Shown: positions 1-12,875 of the stretch, one piece after another
Numbering within the stretch: position 1 is the stretch's first letter
How the letters are laid out: every line of letters begins with the position of its first letter
NCBI RefSeq assembly: GCF_051401765.1
Contig: NW_027480567.1
Location: 248,001-312,000, forward strand
Direction of reading: 5' to 3'
Length of the DNA: 64,000 nt
Origin: Calliopsis andreniformis
Lineage: Eukaryota > Arthropoda > Insecta > Hymenoptera > Andrenidae
Position numbers and translations under genes: made by a program
The notes under the pieces: generated by a model
The model's database searches: none
What the model saw: the letters and a program-made list of their open reading frames with translations, nothing else
What the model was told of the DNA's origin: nothing

Positions 1-74
1 GCCATAGCCATAGCAGCCATAGCATTAGCCACAGCAGCCATAGCCACAGCCATAGCAGCCATAGCCATAGCCAT

Positions 75-662
75 AGCAGCCATAGTCATAGCAGTCAGAG
101 CCATAGCCATAGCAGCAATAGTCATAGCCATACCAGCCATAGCCATAGCTATAGCAGCCATAGCCATATCTATAGCAGCCATAGCCATAGCAGCCATAGC
201 CATAGCCATAGCAGCCATTGTCATAGCCAAAGCCATAGCCAGAGCAGCCAATGCCATAGCCATAGCATTTATAGCCATAGCCGTAGCAGCCATACGTATA
301 GCTATACCAGCCATAGACGTAGCAGCCATAGCCATAGCCACAGGAGCCATAGCTATATCCATAGCAGCAATAGCCACAGCCATAGCAGCCATAGGCATAG
401 CTATAGGAGCCATAGCCATAGCAATAACACGCACTGTGAGAGCCATAGCAGACTACCTATAGCCATAGCTGCAATAGCCATATTCATAGCAGCCATAGCC
501 ATAGCCATAGCAGACATAGCCATAGCCATAGCAGCCATAGCCATAGCCATAGGCGCCATAGCCATGGCCATAACAGCCATAGCCATAGCCATAGCAGCCA
601 TAGCATTAGCCACAGCAGCCATAGCCACAGCCATAGCAGCCATAGCCATAGCCATAGCAGCC
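75..662 (+). repeat. Dispersed block, copy 1 of 3
   Basis: This block recurs at an offset of 11,919 bases and, in part, 15,704 bases. Shared landmarks are GTCATAGCAGTCAGAGCC near its start, CATTTATAGCCATAGCCG, the motif ACACGCAC(T/A)GTGAGAGCC at about 426-442, and a phase-breaking CTACC(C/T)ATAG just after it. This copy has GCACTGTGAG where the other two have GCACAGTGAG. The shared one-base loss shows that it arose before the block was copied. Confidence 0.85.
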
Positions 663-1094
663 ATAGCCATTGCCACAGCAGCCATAGCCGTAGCCATCGC
701 AGCCATAGCCATAGTCATAGCCATAGCCATAGCCATAGCCATAGCAGCAATAGCAATAGGCATAGCAGCCATAGCAGCCATAGCCATAGCCATCGCAGCC
801 ATAGCCATAGCCATAGCAGCCACAGCCATTGCCATAGCATCCATAGCCATATCCATAGCAGCCACAGACATAGCCATAGCAGCCCTAGTCATAGCCATAA
901 CCATAGCCATAGCAGCAATAGTCATTGCCATAGCAGCCCTAGCAGCCATGGTCATAGCCATAGCAGCCATAGCCATACCCGTAGCAGTAGCCATAGCAGC
1001 AGTAGCCATAGCCATAGCAGCCATAGCAGCTATAGCCATAGCCACAGCAGCCACAGCGATAGCCATAGCAGCCGTAGCCATTGCCATAGCCATA

Positions 1095-1740
1095 GCAGCC
1101 ATAGCTATATGCATAGCAGCCATAGCCATAGCCACAGCCATAGCAGCCATAGACATAGCCATAGCACGCATAGCGACAGCCATAGCAACCGCGGCCATAG
1201 ACATAACAGCCACAGCCATAGCCATATCAGCCATAGCCATAGCCATTGCCATAGCAGCAATAGCCAGAGCCATAGCAGCCATAGATGCCATAGCCATTGC
1301 AGCCATAGCCATAGCCATAGCACGCATAGCGACAGCCATAGCAACCGTGGCCATAGCCATAGCAGCGGTAGCCATAGCCATATCAGCCATAGCCATAGCC
1401 ATAGCCTAAGCAGCCATAGCCATAGCCATTGCATCCATAGCCATAGCCATAGCCATAGCAACCATAGCTATTGCCACAGCAGCCACAGCCATAGCAGCCA
1501 TAGCCATAGCCACAGCAGCCGTCACCACGGCCATAGCAGCCATAGCCATATCCATAGGAGACATAGCCATAGCCATAGCCTTAGCAGCCATAGTCATAGC
1601 CATAGCAGCCATAGTCATAGCCATAGCAGCCATAGCCATAGCCATAGCAGCCATAGCCATAGCCATAGCAGCCATGGCGATAGCCATAGCAGCCGTAGCC
1701 ATTGCCATCGCCATAGCAGCCATAGCTATATCCATAGCAG
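1095..1740 (+). repeat. 645-bp dispersed duplication, copy 1
   Basis: This segment matches 12,876-13,521 at an offset of 11,781 bases. Shared rare features are TATGCATAGC, CAACCGCGGCC, GCAGCCATAGATGCC, AGCAGCGGTAGCC and GCAACCATAGCTATTGCC. An in-frame ATA to TAA change at about 1,407 (GCCTAAGCAGCC) is found here but not in the other copy, so it came after the duplication or was corrected there. Confidence 0.8.
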
Positions 1741-2376
1741 CCATAGCCATAGCCACAGCCATAGCAGCCATAGACATAGCCATAGCACGCATGGCGACAG
1801 CCATAGCAACCGTGGCCATAGCCATAACAGCCACAGCCATAGCCATAGAAGCCATAGTCATAGCAATAGCAGCCATAGCCATAGCTATAGCCTTAGCAGC
1901 CATAGTCATAGCCATAGCAGCCATACTCATAGCCATAGCAGCCATAGCCATAGCCATAGCAGCCATAGCCATAGCCATAGCAGCCATAGCGATAGCCATA
2001 GCAGCCGTAGCCATTGCCATCGCCATAGCAGCCATAGTTATATCCATAGCAGCCATAGCCATAGCCATAGCTGCCATAGTCATAGCCATAGCCATAACAG
2101 CCTTAGCCATAGCCATAGAAGCCATAGTCATAGCAATAGCAGCCATAGCCATAGCTATAGCAGCCATAGCCACAGCAGCCATAGCCACAGCCATAGCAGC
2201 CATAGCCATATCCATAGCAGCCATAGACATAGCCATAGCAGCCCTAGTCATAGCCATAACCATAGCCATAGCAGCAATAGTCATAGCCATAGCAGCCCTA
2301 GCAGCCATGGTCATAGCCATAGCAGCCATAGCCATACCCGTAGCAGTAGCCATAGCAGCAGTAGCCATAGCCATAG

Positions 2377-3158
2377 CAGCCATAGCAGCTATAGCCATAG
2401 CCACAGCAGCCACAGCGATAGCCATAGCAGCCGTAGCGATTGCCATAGCCATAGCAGCCATAGCCATAGCCATTGCAGCCATAGCCATAGCCACAGCACG
2501 CATAGCGACAGCCATAGCAACCGTGGCCATAGCCATACCAGCCACAGCCATAGCCATATCAGCCATAGCCATAGCCATTGCCATAGCAGCAATAGCCAGA
2601 GCCATAGCAGCCATAGCCATATCCATAGGAGCCACAGCCATAGCCATAGCCTTAGCAGCCATAGTAATATCCATAGCAGCCATAGCCATAGCCATAGCAG
2701 CCATAGCCATAGCCATAGCAGCCATAGCGATAGCCATAGCAGCCGTAGCCATTGCCATCGCCATAGCAGCCATAGCAGCTATAGCCATAGCCACAGCAGC
2801 CACAGCGATAGCCATAGCAGCCGTAGCCATTGCCATAGCCATAGCAGCCATAGCCATAGCCATTGCAGCCATAGCCATAGCCACAGCACGCATAGCGACA
2901 GCCATAGCAACCGTGGCCATAGCCATACCAGCCACAGCCATAGCCATATCAGCCATAGCCATAGCCATTGCCATAGCAGCAATAGCCAGAGCCATAGCAG
3001 CCATAGCCATATCCATAGGAGCCACAGCCATAGCCATAGCCTTAGCAGCCATAGTAATATCCATAGCAGCCATAGCCATAGCCATAGCAGCCATAGCCAT
3101 AGCCATAGCAGCCATAGCGATAGCCATAGCAGCCGTAGCCATTGCCATCGCCATAGCA
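2377..3158 (+). repeat. 390-bp tandem duplication (two units)
   Basis: A unit beginning CATAGCAGCTATAGCCATAG at 2,381 is repeated at 2,771. The units are nearly identical; GTAGCGATTGCC in the first is GTAGCCATTGCC in the second. Each unit contains one GCACGCATAGCGACAGCC, one CCATATCAGCC and one CAATAGCCAGAGCC. Confidence 0.88.
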
Positions 3159-4820
3159 GCCATAGCTATATCCATAGCAGCCATAGCCATAGCCATAGCC
3201 ATAGCAGCCATAGGCATAGCCACAGCCACAGCAGCCAATGCAATAGCCATAGCAGCTATAGCCATAGCCGTAGCAGCCATAGCCATAGCTATACCAGCCA
3301 TAGACATAGCAACCATAGCCATAGCCATAGCTGCCATAGTCATAGCCATAGCCATAACAGCCTTAGCCATAGCCATAGAAGCCATAGTCATAGCAATAGC
3401 AGCCATAGCCATAGCTATAGCAGCCATAGCCATAGCAGCCATAGCCACAGCCTTAGCAGCCATAGCGACAGCAGCCAGAACCGTAGCTATAGCAGCTGTA
3501 GCCATAGCCAAAGCAACCATAGCCATACCCATAGCAGCCATAGCCATGGCCATAGCAGCCGTATCCATTGCCATAGCCATAGCAGCCATAGCTATATCCA
3601 TATCAGCCATAGCCATAGCCACAGCCATAGCAGCCATAGACATAGCCATAGCACGCATAGCGACAGCCATAGCAACCGTGGCCATAGCCATAACAGCCAC
3701 AGCCATAGCCATATCAGCCATAGACATAGCCATTGCTATAGCAGCAATAGCCAGAGCCATAGCAGCCATAGCCATAGCCATTGCAGCCATAGCCATAGCC
3801 ACAGCACGCATGGCGACAGCCATAGCAACCGTGGCCATAGCCATAACAGCCACAGCCATAGCCATATCAGCCATAGCCGTAGCCATTGCCATAGCAGCAA
3901 TAGCCATAGCCATTGCATCCATAGCCATAGCCATAGCCATAGCAGCCATAGCTATAGCCACAGCAGCCACCGCCATAGCAGCCATAGCCATAGCCACAGC
4001 AGCCATCACCACGGCCATAGCAGCCATAGCCATATCCATAGGAGACATAGCCATAGCCATAGCCTTAGCAGCCATAGACATGGCCATAGCCATAGCCATA
4101 GCAGCCATAGCCATACCCAAAGCAGCCGTATCCATAGCCATAGCCATAGCAGCCACAGCTATATCCATGGCAGCCATAGCCATAGCCATAGCGGCCATAG
4201 CGGCCATAGCCGTAGCCATAACCACAGCCATAGCGGCCATAGCAGCCATGGCCATAGCCATAGACATCGCAGCCATAGCAGCCATAGCGATAGCCACAGC
4301 AGCCGTAGCCATAGCCATAGCAGCCATAGCGATAGCCATAGCAGCCGTAGCCATTGCCATCGCCATAGCAGCCGTAGCTATATCCATAGCAGCCATAGCC
4401 ATAGCCATAGCCATAGTAGCCATTGTCATAGCCACAGCCACAGCAGCCAATGCAATAGCCATAGCAGCTATAGCCATAGCCGTAGCAGCCATAGCCATAG
4501 CTATACCAGCCATAGACATTGCAGCCATAGCCATAGCCATAGCAGCCATAGTCATAGCCATAGCCATAGCCATAGCAGCAATAGTCATCGCCATAGCAGC
4601 CCTAGCAGCCATAGCCATAGCCATAGCACCCATAGCCGTAGCCTTAACAGTAGCCATAGCAGCAATAGCCATAGCCCTAGCAGTAGCCTTAGCAGCAAGA
4701 GCCATAGCCATAGCAGTAGCTATAACAGCAATAGCCATAGCCATAGCAGCCATAGCAGCCATAGCCATAGACATAGAAACCATAGCCATAGCAACAGCAC
4801 GCATAGCGATAGCCATAGCA

Positions 4821-4832
4821 GCCGTACCATAG
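4821..4832 (+). other. One-base phase loss, CCGTACCATAG
   Basis: The expected GCCGTAGCCATAG has lost one G. Upstream GCC triplets start at positions divisible by 3; downstream they start at positions with remainder 2. The same loss is at 7,970-7,981. Confidence 0.9.
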
Positions 4833-5444
4833 CCATAGCAGCCATTGCCGTAGCCATTGCAGCCATAAGGATAGCCATAGCAGCCGTAGCCATAGCCATA
4901 GCAGACATAGCCATAGCCATAGCAGCCATGGCCATAGCCATAGCCAGAGCAGCCATAGCCATAGCCATAGCAGCCATATCCATAGCCATAGCAGCTATAG
5001 CCATACCCAAAGCAGCCATAGCCACTGCCATAGCAGCCAGAGCCATAGCCATAGCAGCTATAGCCATAACCATAGTAGCCATAGTCATAGCCACAGCCAT
5101 AGCAGCCATAGCAGTCATAGCCATAGCCATAGCAGCCATAGGCATAGCCATAGCACGCATAGCGACAGCCATAGCAACCGTGGCCATAGCCATAACAGCC
5201 ACAGCCATATCCATATCAGTCATAGTCATAGCCATTGCCATAGCAGCAATAGCCAGAGCCATAGCAGCCATAGCCATAGCCATTGCAGCCATAGCCATAG
5301 CCATAGCAGCCCTAGTCATAGCCATAACCATAGCCATAGCAGCAATAGTCATAGCCATAGCAGCCCTAGCAGCCATGGTCATAGCCATAGCAGCCATAGC
5401 CATACCCGTAGCAGTAGCCATAGCAGCAGTAGCCATAGCCATAG

Positions 5445-6226
5445 CAGCCATAGCAGCTATAGCCATAGCCACAGCAGCCACAGCGATAGCCATAGCAGCC
5501 GTAGCGATTGCCATAGCCATAGCAGCCATAGCCATAGCCATTGCAGCCATAGCCATAGCCACAGCACGCATAGCGACAGCCATAGCAACCGTGGCCATAG
5601 CCATACCAGCCACAGCCATAGCCATATCAGCCATAGCCATAGCCATTGCCATAGCAGCAATAGCCAGAGCCATAGCAGCCATAGCCATATCCATAGGAGC
5701 CACAGCCATAGCCATAGCCTTAGCAGCCATAGTAATATCCATAGCAGCCATAGCCATAGCCATAGCAGCCATAGCCATAGCCATAGCAGCCATAGCGATA
5801 GCCATAGCAGCCGTAGCCATTGCCATCGCCATAGCAGCCATAGCAGCTATAGCCATAGCCACAGCAGCCACAGCGATAGCCATAGTAGCCGTAGCCATTG
5901 CCATAGCCATAGCAGCCATAGCCATAGCCATTGCAGCCATAGCCATAGCCACAGCACGCATAGCGACAGCCATAGCAACCGTGGCCATAGCCATACCAGC
6001 CACAGCCATAGCCATATCAGCCATAGCCATAGCCATTGCCATAGCAGCAATAGCCAGAGCCATAGCAGCCATAGCCATATCCATAGGAGCCACAGCCATA
6101 GCCATAGCCTTAGCAGCCATAGTAATATCCATAGCAGCCATAGCCATAGCCATAGCAGCCATAGCCATAGCCATAGCAGCCATAGCGATAGCCATAGCAG
6201 CCGTAGCCATTGCCATCGCCATAGCA
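5445..6226 (+). repeat. 390-bp tandem duplication, second occurrence
   Basis: This is the same pair of 390-bp units inside copy 2 of the 3.07-kb duplication, at 5,449 and 5,839 by the CATAGCAGCT landmark. It was carried along by the larger duplication, so the order of events is 390-bp doubling first, then the 3.07-kb doubling. Confidence 0.88.
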
Positions 6227-7969
6227 GCCATAGCTATATCCATAGCAGCCATAGCCATAGCCATAGCCATAGCAGCCATAGGCATAGCCACAGCCACAGC
6301 AGCCAATGCAATAGCCATAGCAGCTATAGCCATAGCCGTAGCAGCCATAGCCATAGCTATACCAGCCATAGACACAGCAACCATAGCCATAGCCATAGCT
6401 GCCATAGTCATAGCCATAGCCATAACAGCCTTAGCCATAGCCATAGAAGCCATAGTCATAGCAATAGCAGCCATAGCCATAGCTATAGCAGCCATAGCCA
6501 TAGCAGCCATAGCCACAGCCTTAGCAGCCATAGCGACAGCAGCCAGAACCGTAGCTATAGCAGCTGTAGCCATAGCCAAAGCAACCATAGCCATACCCAT
6601 AGCAGCCATAGCCATGGCCATAGCAGCCGTATCCATTGCCATAGCCATAGCAGCCATAGCTATATCCATAGCAGCCATAGCCATAGCCACAGCCATAGCA
6701 GCCATAGACATAGCCATAGCACGCATAGCGACAGCCATAGCAACCGTGGCCATAGCCATAACAGCCACAGCCATAGCCATATCAGCCATAGACATAGCCA
6801 TTGCTATAGCAGCAATAGCCAGAGCCATAGCAGCCATAGCCATAGCCATTGCAGCCATAGCCATAGCCACAGCACGCATAGCGACAGCCATAGCAACCGT
6901 GGCCATAGCCATAACAGCCACAGCCATAGCCATATCAGCCATAGCCGTAGCCATTGCCATAGCAGCAATAGCCATAGCCATTGCATCCATAGCCATAGCC
7001 ATAGCCATAGCCATAGCAGCCATAGCTATAGCCACAGCAGCCACCGCCATAGCAGCCATAGCCATAGCCACAGCAGCCATCACCACGGCCATAGCAGCCA
7101 TAGCCATATCCATAGGAGACATAGCCATAGCCATAGCCTTAGCAGCCATAGACATGGCCATAGCCATAGCCATAGCAGCCATAGCCATACCCAAAGCAGC
7201 CGTATCCATAGCCATAGCCATAGCAGCCACAGCTATATCCATGGCAGCCATAGCCATAGCCATAGCCATAGCAGCCATAGACATAGCCATAGCCACAGCA
7301 GCCAATGCCATAGCCATAGCAGCCATAGCCATAGCCATAGCGGCCATAGCGGCCATAGCCGTAGCCATAACCACAGCCATAGCGGCCATAGCAGCCATGG
7401 CCATAGCCATAGACATCGCAGCCATAGCAGCCATAGCGATAGCCACAGCAGCCGTAGCCATAGCCATAGCAGCCATAGCGATAGCCATAGCAGCCGTAGC
7501 CATTGCCATCGCCATAGCAGCCGTAGCTATATCCATAGCAGCCATAGCCATAGCCATAGCCATAGTAGCCATTGTCATAGCCACAGCCACAGCAGCCAAT
7601 GCAATAGCCATAGCAGCTATAGCCATAGCCGTAGCAGCCATAGCCATAGCTATACCAGCCATAGACATTGCAGCCATAGCCATAGCCATAGCAGCCATAG
7701 TCATAGCCATAGCCATAGCCATAGCAGCAATAGTCATCGCCATAGCAGCCCTAGCAGCCATAGCCATTGCCATAGCACCCATAGCCGTAGCCTTAACAGT
7801 AGCCATAGCAGCAATAGCCATAGCCCTAGCAGTAGCCTTAGCAGCAAGAGCCATAGCCATAGCAGTAGCTATAACAGCAATAGCCATAGCCATAGCAGCC
7901 ATAGCAGCCATAGCCATAGACATAGAAACCATAGACATAGCAACAGCACGCATAGCGATAGCCATAGCA

Positions 7970-7981
7970 GCCGTACCATAG
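7970..7981 (+). other. One-base phase loss, copy of 4,821
   Basis: This is the identical CCGTACCATAG in copy 2 of the 3.07-kb duplication. The phase goes from remainder 2 to remainder 1. Confidence 0.9.
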
Positions 7982-8449
7982 CCATAGCAGCCATTGCCGT
8001 AGCCATTGCAGCCATAAGGATAGCCATAGCAGCCGTAGCCATAGCCATAGCAGACATAGCCATAGCCATAGCAGCCATGGCCATAGCCATAGCCAGAGCA
8101 GCCATAGCCATAGCCATAGCAGCCATAGCCATAGCCATAGCAGCTATAGCCATACCCAAAGCAGCCATAGCCACTGCCATAGCAGCCAGAGCCATAGCCA
8201 TAGCAGCTATAGCCATAACCATAGTAGCCATAGTCATAGCCACAGCCATAGCAGCCATAGCAGTCATAGCCATAGCCATAGCAGCCATAGGCATAGCCAT
8301 AGCACGCATAGCGACAGCCATAGCAACCGTGGCCATAGCCATAACAGCCACAGCCATATCCATATCAGTCATAGTCATAGCCATTGCCATAGCAGCAATA
8401 GCCAGAGCCATAGCAGCCATAGCCATAGCCATTGCAGCCATAGCCATAG

Positions 8450-9520
8450 CCACAGCACGCATAGCGACAGCCATAGCAACCGTGGCCATAGCCATAACAG
8501 CCACAGCCATAGCCATATCAGCCATAGCCATAGCCATTGCCATAGCAGCAATAGCCAGAGCCATAGCAGCCATAGCCATATCCATAGGAGCCATAGCCAT
8601 AGCCATAGCCTTAGCAGCCATAGTAATAGCCATAGCAGCCATAGCCATAGCCATAGCAGACATAGCCATAGCCATAGCAGCCACAGCGATAGCCATGGCA
8701 GCCGTAGCCATTGCCATAGCCATAGCAGCCATAGCTATATCCATAGCAGACATAGCCATAGCCATAGCCATAGCAGCCATAGCCGTAGCCATAGCACGCA
8801 TAGCGACAGCCGTAGCCATAGCACGCATAGCGACAGCCATAGCAACCGTGGCCATAGCCATAGGAGCCAAAGCCATAGCCATAGCCTTAGCAGCCATAGT
8901 CATAGCCAGAGAAGCCATAGCCATAGCCATAGCTGCCATAGCCATAGCCATAGCAGCCATAGCGATAGCCATAGCAGCCGTAGACATTGCCATCGCCATA
9001 GCAGCCATAGCTATATCCATAGCAGCCATAGCCATAGCCATAGCCGTAGTAGCCATAGTCATAGCCACAGCCACAGCAGCCAATGCAATAGCCATAGCAG
9101 CTTTAGCCATAGCCGTAGCAGCCATAGGCAAAGCCATAGCCGTAGCCATAGCAGCAACAGCCATAGCCATAGCAGCCATAGATGCCATAGCCATAGCAGC
9201 CATAGCCATAGCCATAGCACGAATAGCGACAGCCATAGCAACCGTGGCCATAGCCATAGCAGCGGTAGCCATAGCCATATCAGCCATAGCCATAGCCATA
9301 GCCTTAGCAGCAATAGCCATAGCCATTGCATCCATAGCCATAGCCATAGCCATAGCAGCCATAGCTATAGCCACAGCAGCCACAGCCATAGCAGCCATAG
9401 CCATAGCCACAGCAGCCATCACCACGGCCATAGCAGCCATAGCCATATCCATAGGAGACATAGCCATAGCCATAGCCTTAGCAGCCATAGTCATAGCCAT
9501 AGCAGCCATAGTCATAGCCA
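8450..9520 (+). repeat. Dispersed 1.05-kb duplication, copy 1
   Basis: The segment matches 14,455-15,490 at an initial offset of 6,005 bases. It includes GCGATAGCCATGGCAGCC, GCAGCTTTAGCCATAGCC, ATAGGCAAAGCC and GCAGCCATAGATGCC in the same order. This copy has a 27-base tandem doubling at 8,782-8,835 (GCCGTAGCCATAGCACGC twice) that the other lacks. Confidence 0.75.
8782..8835 (+). repeat. 27-bp tandem doubling
   Basis: GCCGTAGCCATAGCACGC and the following GACAGCC occur twice, starting at 8,782 and 8,809. The length is a multiple of three, so triplet phase is kept. The homologous copy near 14,790 has only one unit. Confidence 0.8.
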
Positions 9521-9739
9521 TAGCAGCCATAGGCATAGCCATAGCAGCCATAGATGCCATAGCCATAGCAGCCATAGCCATAGCCATAGCACGCATAGCG
9601 ACAGCCATAGCAACCGTGGCCATAGCCATAGCAGCGGTAGCCATAGCCATATCAGCCATAGCCATAGCCATAGCCTTAGCAGCAATAGCCATAGCCATTG
9701 CATCCATAGCCATAGCCATAGCCATAGTAGCCATAGCCA

Positions 9740-9810
9740 TAGCCACAGCAGCCATGGGCATAGCCATAGCCATAGCCACAGCAGCCATGGGCATAGCCAT
9801 AGCCATAGCA
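9740..9810 (+). repeat. 33-bp tandem doubling with CATGGGC
   Basis: GCAGCCATGGGCATAGCC occurs twice 33 bases apart (GGGC at about 9,755 and 9,788). GGG is otherwise rare in the array. A similar single GCAGCCATGGGCATAGCC lies near 63,232. Confidence 0.75.
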
Positions 9811-11993
9811 CACATAGCCATAGCCATAGACATAGTAGCCATAGCCACAGCCATAGCAGCCACAGCAATAGCCATAACCATAGTAGCCAAAGCCATAGTC
9901 ATATCCATAGGAGCCATAGCCATAGCCATAGCCATAGCAGCCATTGCAGCCATAGCCATAACAGCCATAGCCATTGCCATAGCCTTAGCAGCCATAGCTA
10001 TAGCCACAGCAGCCATAGCCATAGCCATTGCAGCCATAGCCATAGCCACAGCACGCATAACGACAGCCACAGCACGCATAACGACAGCCACAGCAGCCAT
10101 AAACATAGCAATAGCCACAGTAGCCAATGCCATAGCCATAGCAGTTATAGCCATAGCCGTAGCAGCCATAGGCATAGCAATACCAGCCATAGACATAGCA
10201 GCCATAGCCATAGCCATAGCAGCCGTTGTCATAGCCATAGCCATAGCCACAGCAGGCAATGCCATAGCCATAGCAGTTATAGCCATAGCCGTAGCAGCCA
10301 TACGCATAGCTATACCAGCCATAGACGTAGCAGCCATAGCCGTAGGCACTGCAGCCATTGTCATAGCCATAGCCATAGCCACAGCAGCCAATGCCATAGC
10401 CTTAGCAGATATAGCCATAGCCGTAGCAGACATAGGCATAGCCATCGCAGCCATAGCCATAGCCATAGCAGCCATAGCCATTGCCATAGCATCCATAGCC
10501 ATATCCATAGCAGCCATAGACATAGCAGCCATAGACATAGCCATAGCAGCCCTAGTCATAGCCATAACCATAGGCATAGCAGCAATAGTCATAGCCATAG
10601 CAGCCCTAGCAGCCATGGTAATAGCCATAGCAGCCATAGCCATACCCGTAGCAGTAGCCATAGCAGCAGTACCCATAGCCATAGCAGCCATAGCAGCTAT
10701 AGCCATAGCCACAGCAGCCACAGCGATAGCCATAGCAGCCGTATCCATTGCCATAGCCATAGCAGCCATAGCTATATCCATAGCAGCCATAGCCATAGCC
10801 ACAGCCATAGCAGCCATAGACATAGCCATAGCACGCATAGCGACAGCCATAGCAACCGTGGCCATAGCCATAACAGCCACAGCCATAGCCATATCAACCA
10901 TAGCCATAGCCATTGCTATAGCAGCAATAGCCAGAGCCATAGCAGCCATAGCCATAGCCATTGCAGCCATAGCCAGAGCCACAGCACGCATAGCGACAGC
11001 CATAGCAACCGTGGCCATAGCCATAACAGCCACAGCCATAGCCATATCAGCCGTAGCCATAGCCATTGCCATAGCAGCAATAGCCAGAGCCATAGCAGCC
11101 ATAGCCATATCCATAGGAGCCATAGCCATAGCCATAGCCTTAGCAGCCATGGTAATAGCCATAGCAGCCATAGCCATAGCCACAGCAGACATAGCCATAG
11201 CCATAGCAGCCACAGCGATAGCCATGGCAGCCGTTGCCATTGCCATAGCCATAGCAGCCATAGCTATATCCATAGCAGACATAGCCATAGCCATAGCCAT
11301 AGCAGCCATAGCCGTAGCCATAGCACGCATAGCGACAGCCATAGCAACCGTGGCCATAGCCATAGCAGCGGTAGCCATAGGCATATCAGCCGTAGCCATA
11401 GCCATAGCCTTAGCAGCCATAGCCATAGCCATTGCATCCATAGCCATAGCCATAGCCATAGCAGCCATAGCTATAGCCACAGCACCCACAGCCATAGCCA
11501 TAGCCACAGCAGCCATCACCACGGCCATAGCAGCCATAGCCATATCCATAGGAGACATAGCCATAGCCATAGCCTTAGCAGCCATAGTCATAGCCATAGC
11601 AGCCAGAGCCATAGGCATAGCAGCCATAGCCATAGCCATAGCAGCCAGAGCCATAGCCATAGCAGCTATAGCCATACCGAAAGCAGCCGGAGCCATAGCC
11701 ATAGCAGCTATAGCCATACCCAAAGCAGCCATAGCCATAGCCATAGCAGTCATAGCGATAGCCATAGCAGCCGTAGCCATAGCCATAGCATCCATAGCCA
11801 TAGCCATAGCAGCCATGGCCCTAGCCATATCCAGAGCAGCCATAGCCATAGCCAAAGCAGCCATACCCATAGCCATAGCAGCCTTAGCCATAGCCATAGC
11901 AGCCATAGACATGGCCATAGCCATAGCCATAGCAGCCATAGCCATACCCAAAGCAGCCATAGCCATAGCCAGAGCGGTCAGAGCCATAGCCAT

Positions 11994-12581
11994 AGCAGCC
12001 ATAGTCATAGCAGTCAGAGCCATAGCCATAGCAGCCATAGTCATAGCAATACCAGCCATAGCCATAGCTATAGCAGCCATAGCCATATCTATAGCAGCCA
12101 TAGCCATAGCAGCCATAGCCATAGCCATAGCAGCCATTGTCATAGCCAAAGCCATAGCCAGAGCAGCCAATGCCATAGCCATAGCATTTATAGCCATAGC
12201 CGTAGCAGCCATACGTATAGCTATACCAGCCATAGACGTAGCAGCCATAGCCATAGCCACAGGAGCCATAGCTATATCCATAGCAGCAATAGCCACAGCC
12301 ATAGCAGCCATAGGCATAGCTATAGGAGCCATAGCCATAGCAATAACACGCACAGTGAGAGCCATAGCAGCCTACCCATAGCCATAGCTGCAATAGCCAT
12401 ATTCATAGCAGCCATAGCCATAGCCATAGCAGACATAGCCATAGCCATAGCAGCCATAGCCATAGCCATAGGCGCCATAGCCATGGCCATAGCAGCCATA
12501 GCCATAGCCATAGCAGCCATAGCATTAGCCACAGCAGCCATAGCCACAGCCATAGCAGCCATAGCCATAGCCATAGCAGCC
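11994..12581 (+). repeat. Dispersed block, copy 2 of 3
   Basis: This is the counterpart of 75-662 with the landmark ACACGCACAGTGAGAGCC at about 12,345. It ends in the same GCATTAGCCACAGCAGCC string that opens the window. The same CCTACCCATAG phase break is present at about 12,371-12,380. It lies 3,785 bases before copy 3. Confidence 0.85.
12368..12381 (+). other. One-base phase loss, GCCTACCCATAG
   Basis: This replaces GCCATAGCCATAG with one base fewer. Copies of the same event are at 449-462 (GACTACCTATAG) and 16,153-16,166. Confidence 0.88.
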
Positions 12582-12875
12582 ATAGTCATAGCAGTCAGAG
12601 CCATAGCCATAGCAGCAATAGTCATAGCAATACCAGCCATAGCCATAGCTATAGCAGCCATAGCCACAGCCATAGCAGCCATAGCCATAGCCATAGCAGC
12701 CATAGCCATATCCATAGCAGCCATAGACATAGCCATAGCAGCCCTAGTCATAGCCATAACCATAGCCATAGCAGCCATAGCCATAGCCATAGGCGCCATA
12801 GCCATGGCCATAACAGCCATAGCCATAGCCATAGCAGCCATAGCATTAGCCACAGCAGCCATAGCCACAGCCATA

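Larger units (their letters stand above)
2228..5296 (+). repeat. 3.07-kb tandem duplication, copy 1
   Basis: From GCCCTAGTCATAGCCATAACC at about 2,241 the sequence repeats 3,068 bases downstream (5,309). The two copies lie head to tail, and the differences I could find by eye are few, for example CATAGCAGCC/CATAGTAGCC (2,825/5,893) and AGACATAGC/AGACACAGC (3,301/6,369). Both copies share the one-base loss in CCGTACCATAG (4,826 and 7,975), so that loss is older than the duplication. High identity means the duplication is recent relative to the spread of monomer variants. Confidence 0.9.
5297..8450 (+). repeat. 3.15-kb tandem duplication, copy 2
   Basis: This copy is 81 bases longer than the first. 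One extra GCCATA hexamer lies near 7,000, and about 75 bases near 7,260-7,335 include ATAGACATAGCC and CAGCCAATGCCATAGCC. Both gains are multiples of three. Similarity to copy 1 ends where copy 1 runs into copy 2, and this copy instead continues into GCCACAGCACGCATAGCG. Confidence 0.9.

Noticed and set aside
1109..7981. Plus-strand Ser-His open frame of about 2,290 codons (metal-binding protein?)
   Set aside because: AGC and CAT come from the monomer itself. The frame turns into Ala-Ile at the base loss near 4,826, so a single product would be two unrelated readings of one satellite.
11884..12393. Minus-strand Tyr-Gly-Cys-rich frames (also near 13,572, 15,873 and 62,696) resembling high glycine-tyrosine keratin-associated proteins
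   Set aside because: The Tyr-Gly-Cys reading is the complement of GCC-ATA-GCA and is stopped wherever ATA becomes TTA or CTA, which is common. The open pieces are short, begin in other frames and have no conserved ends.
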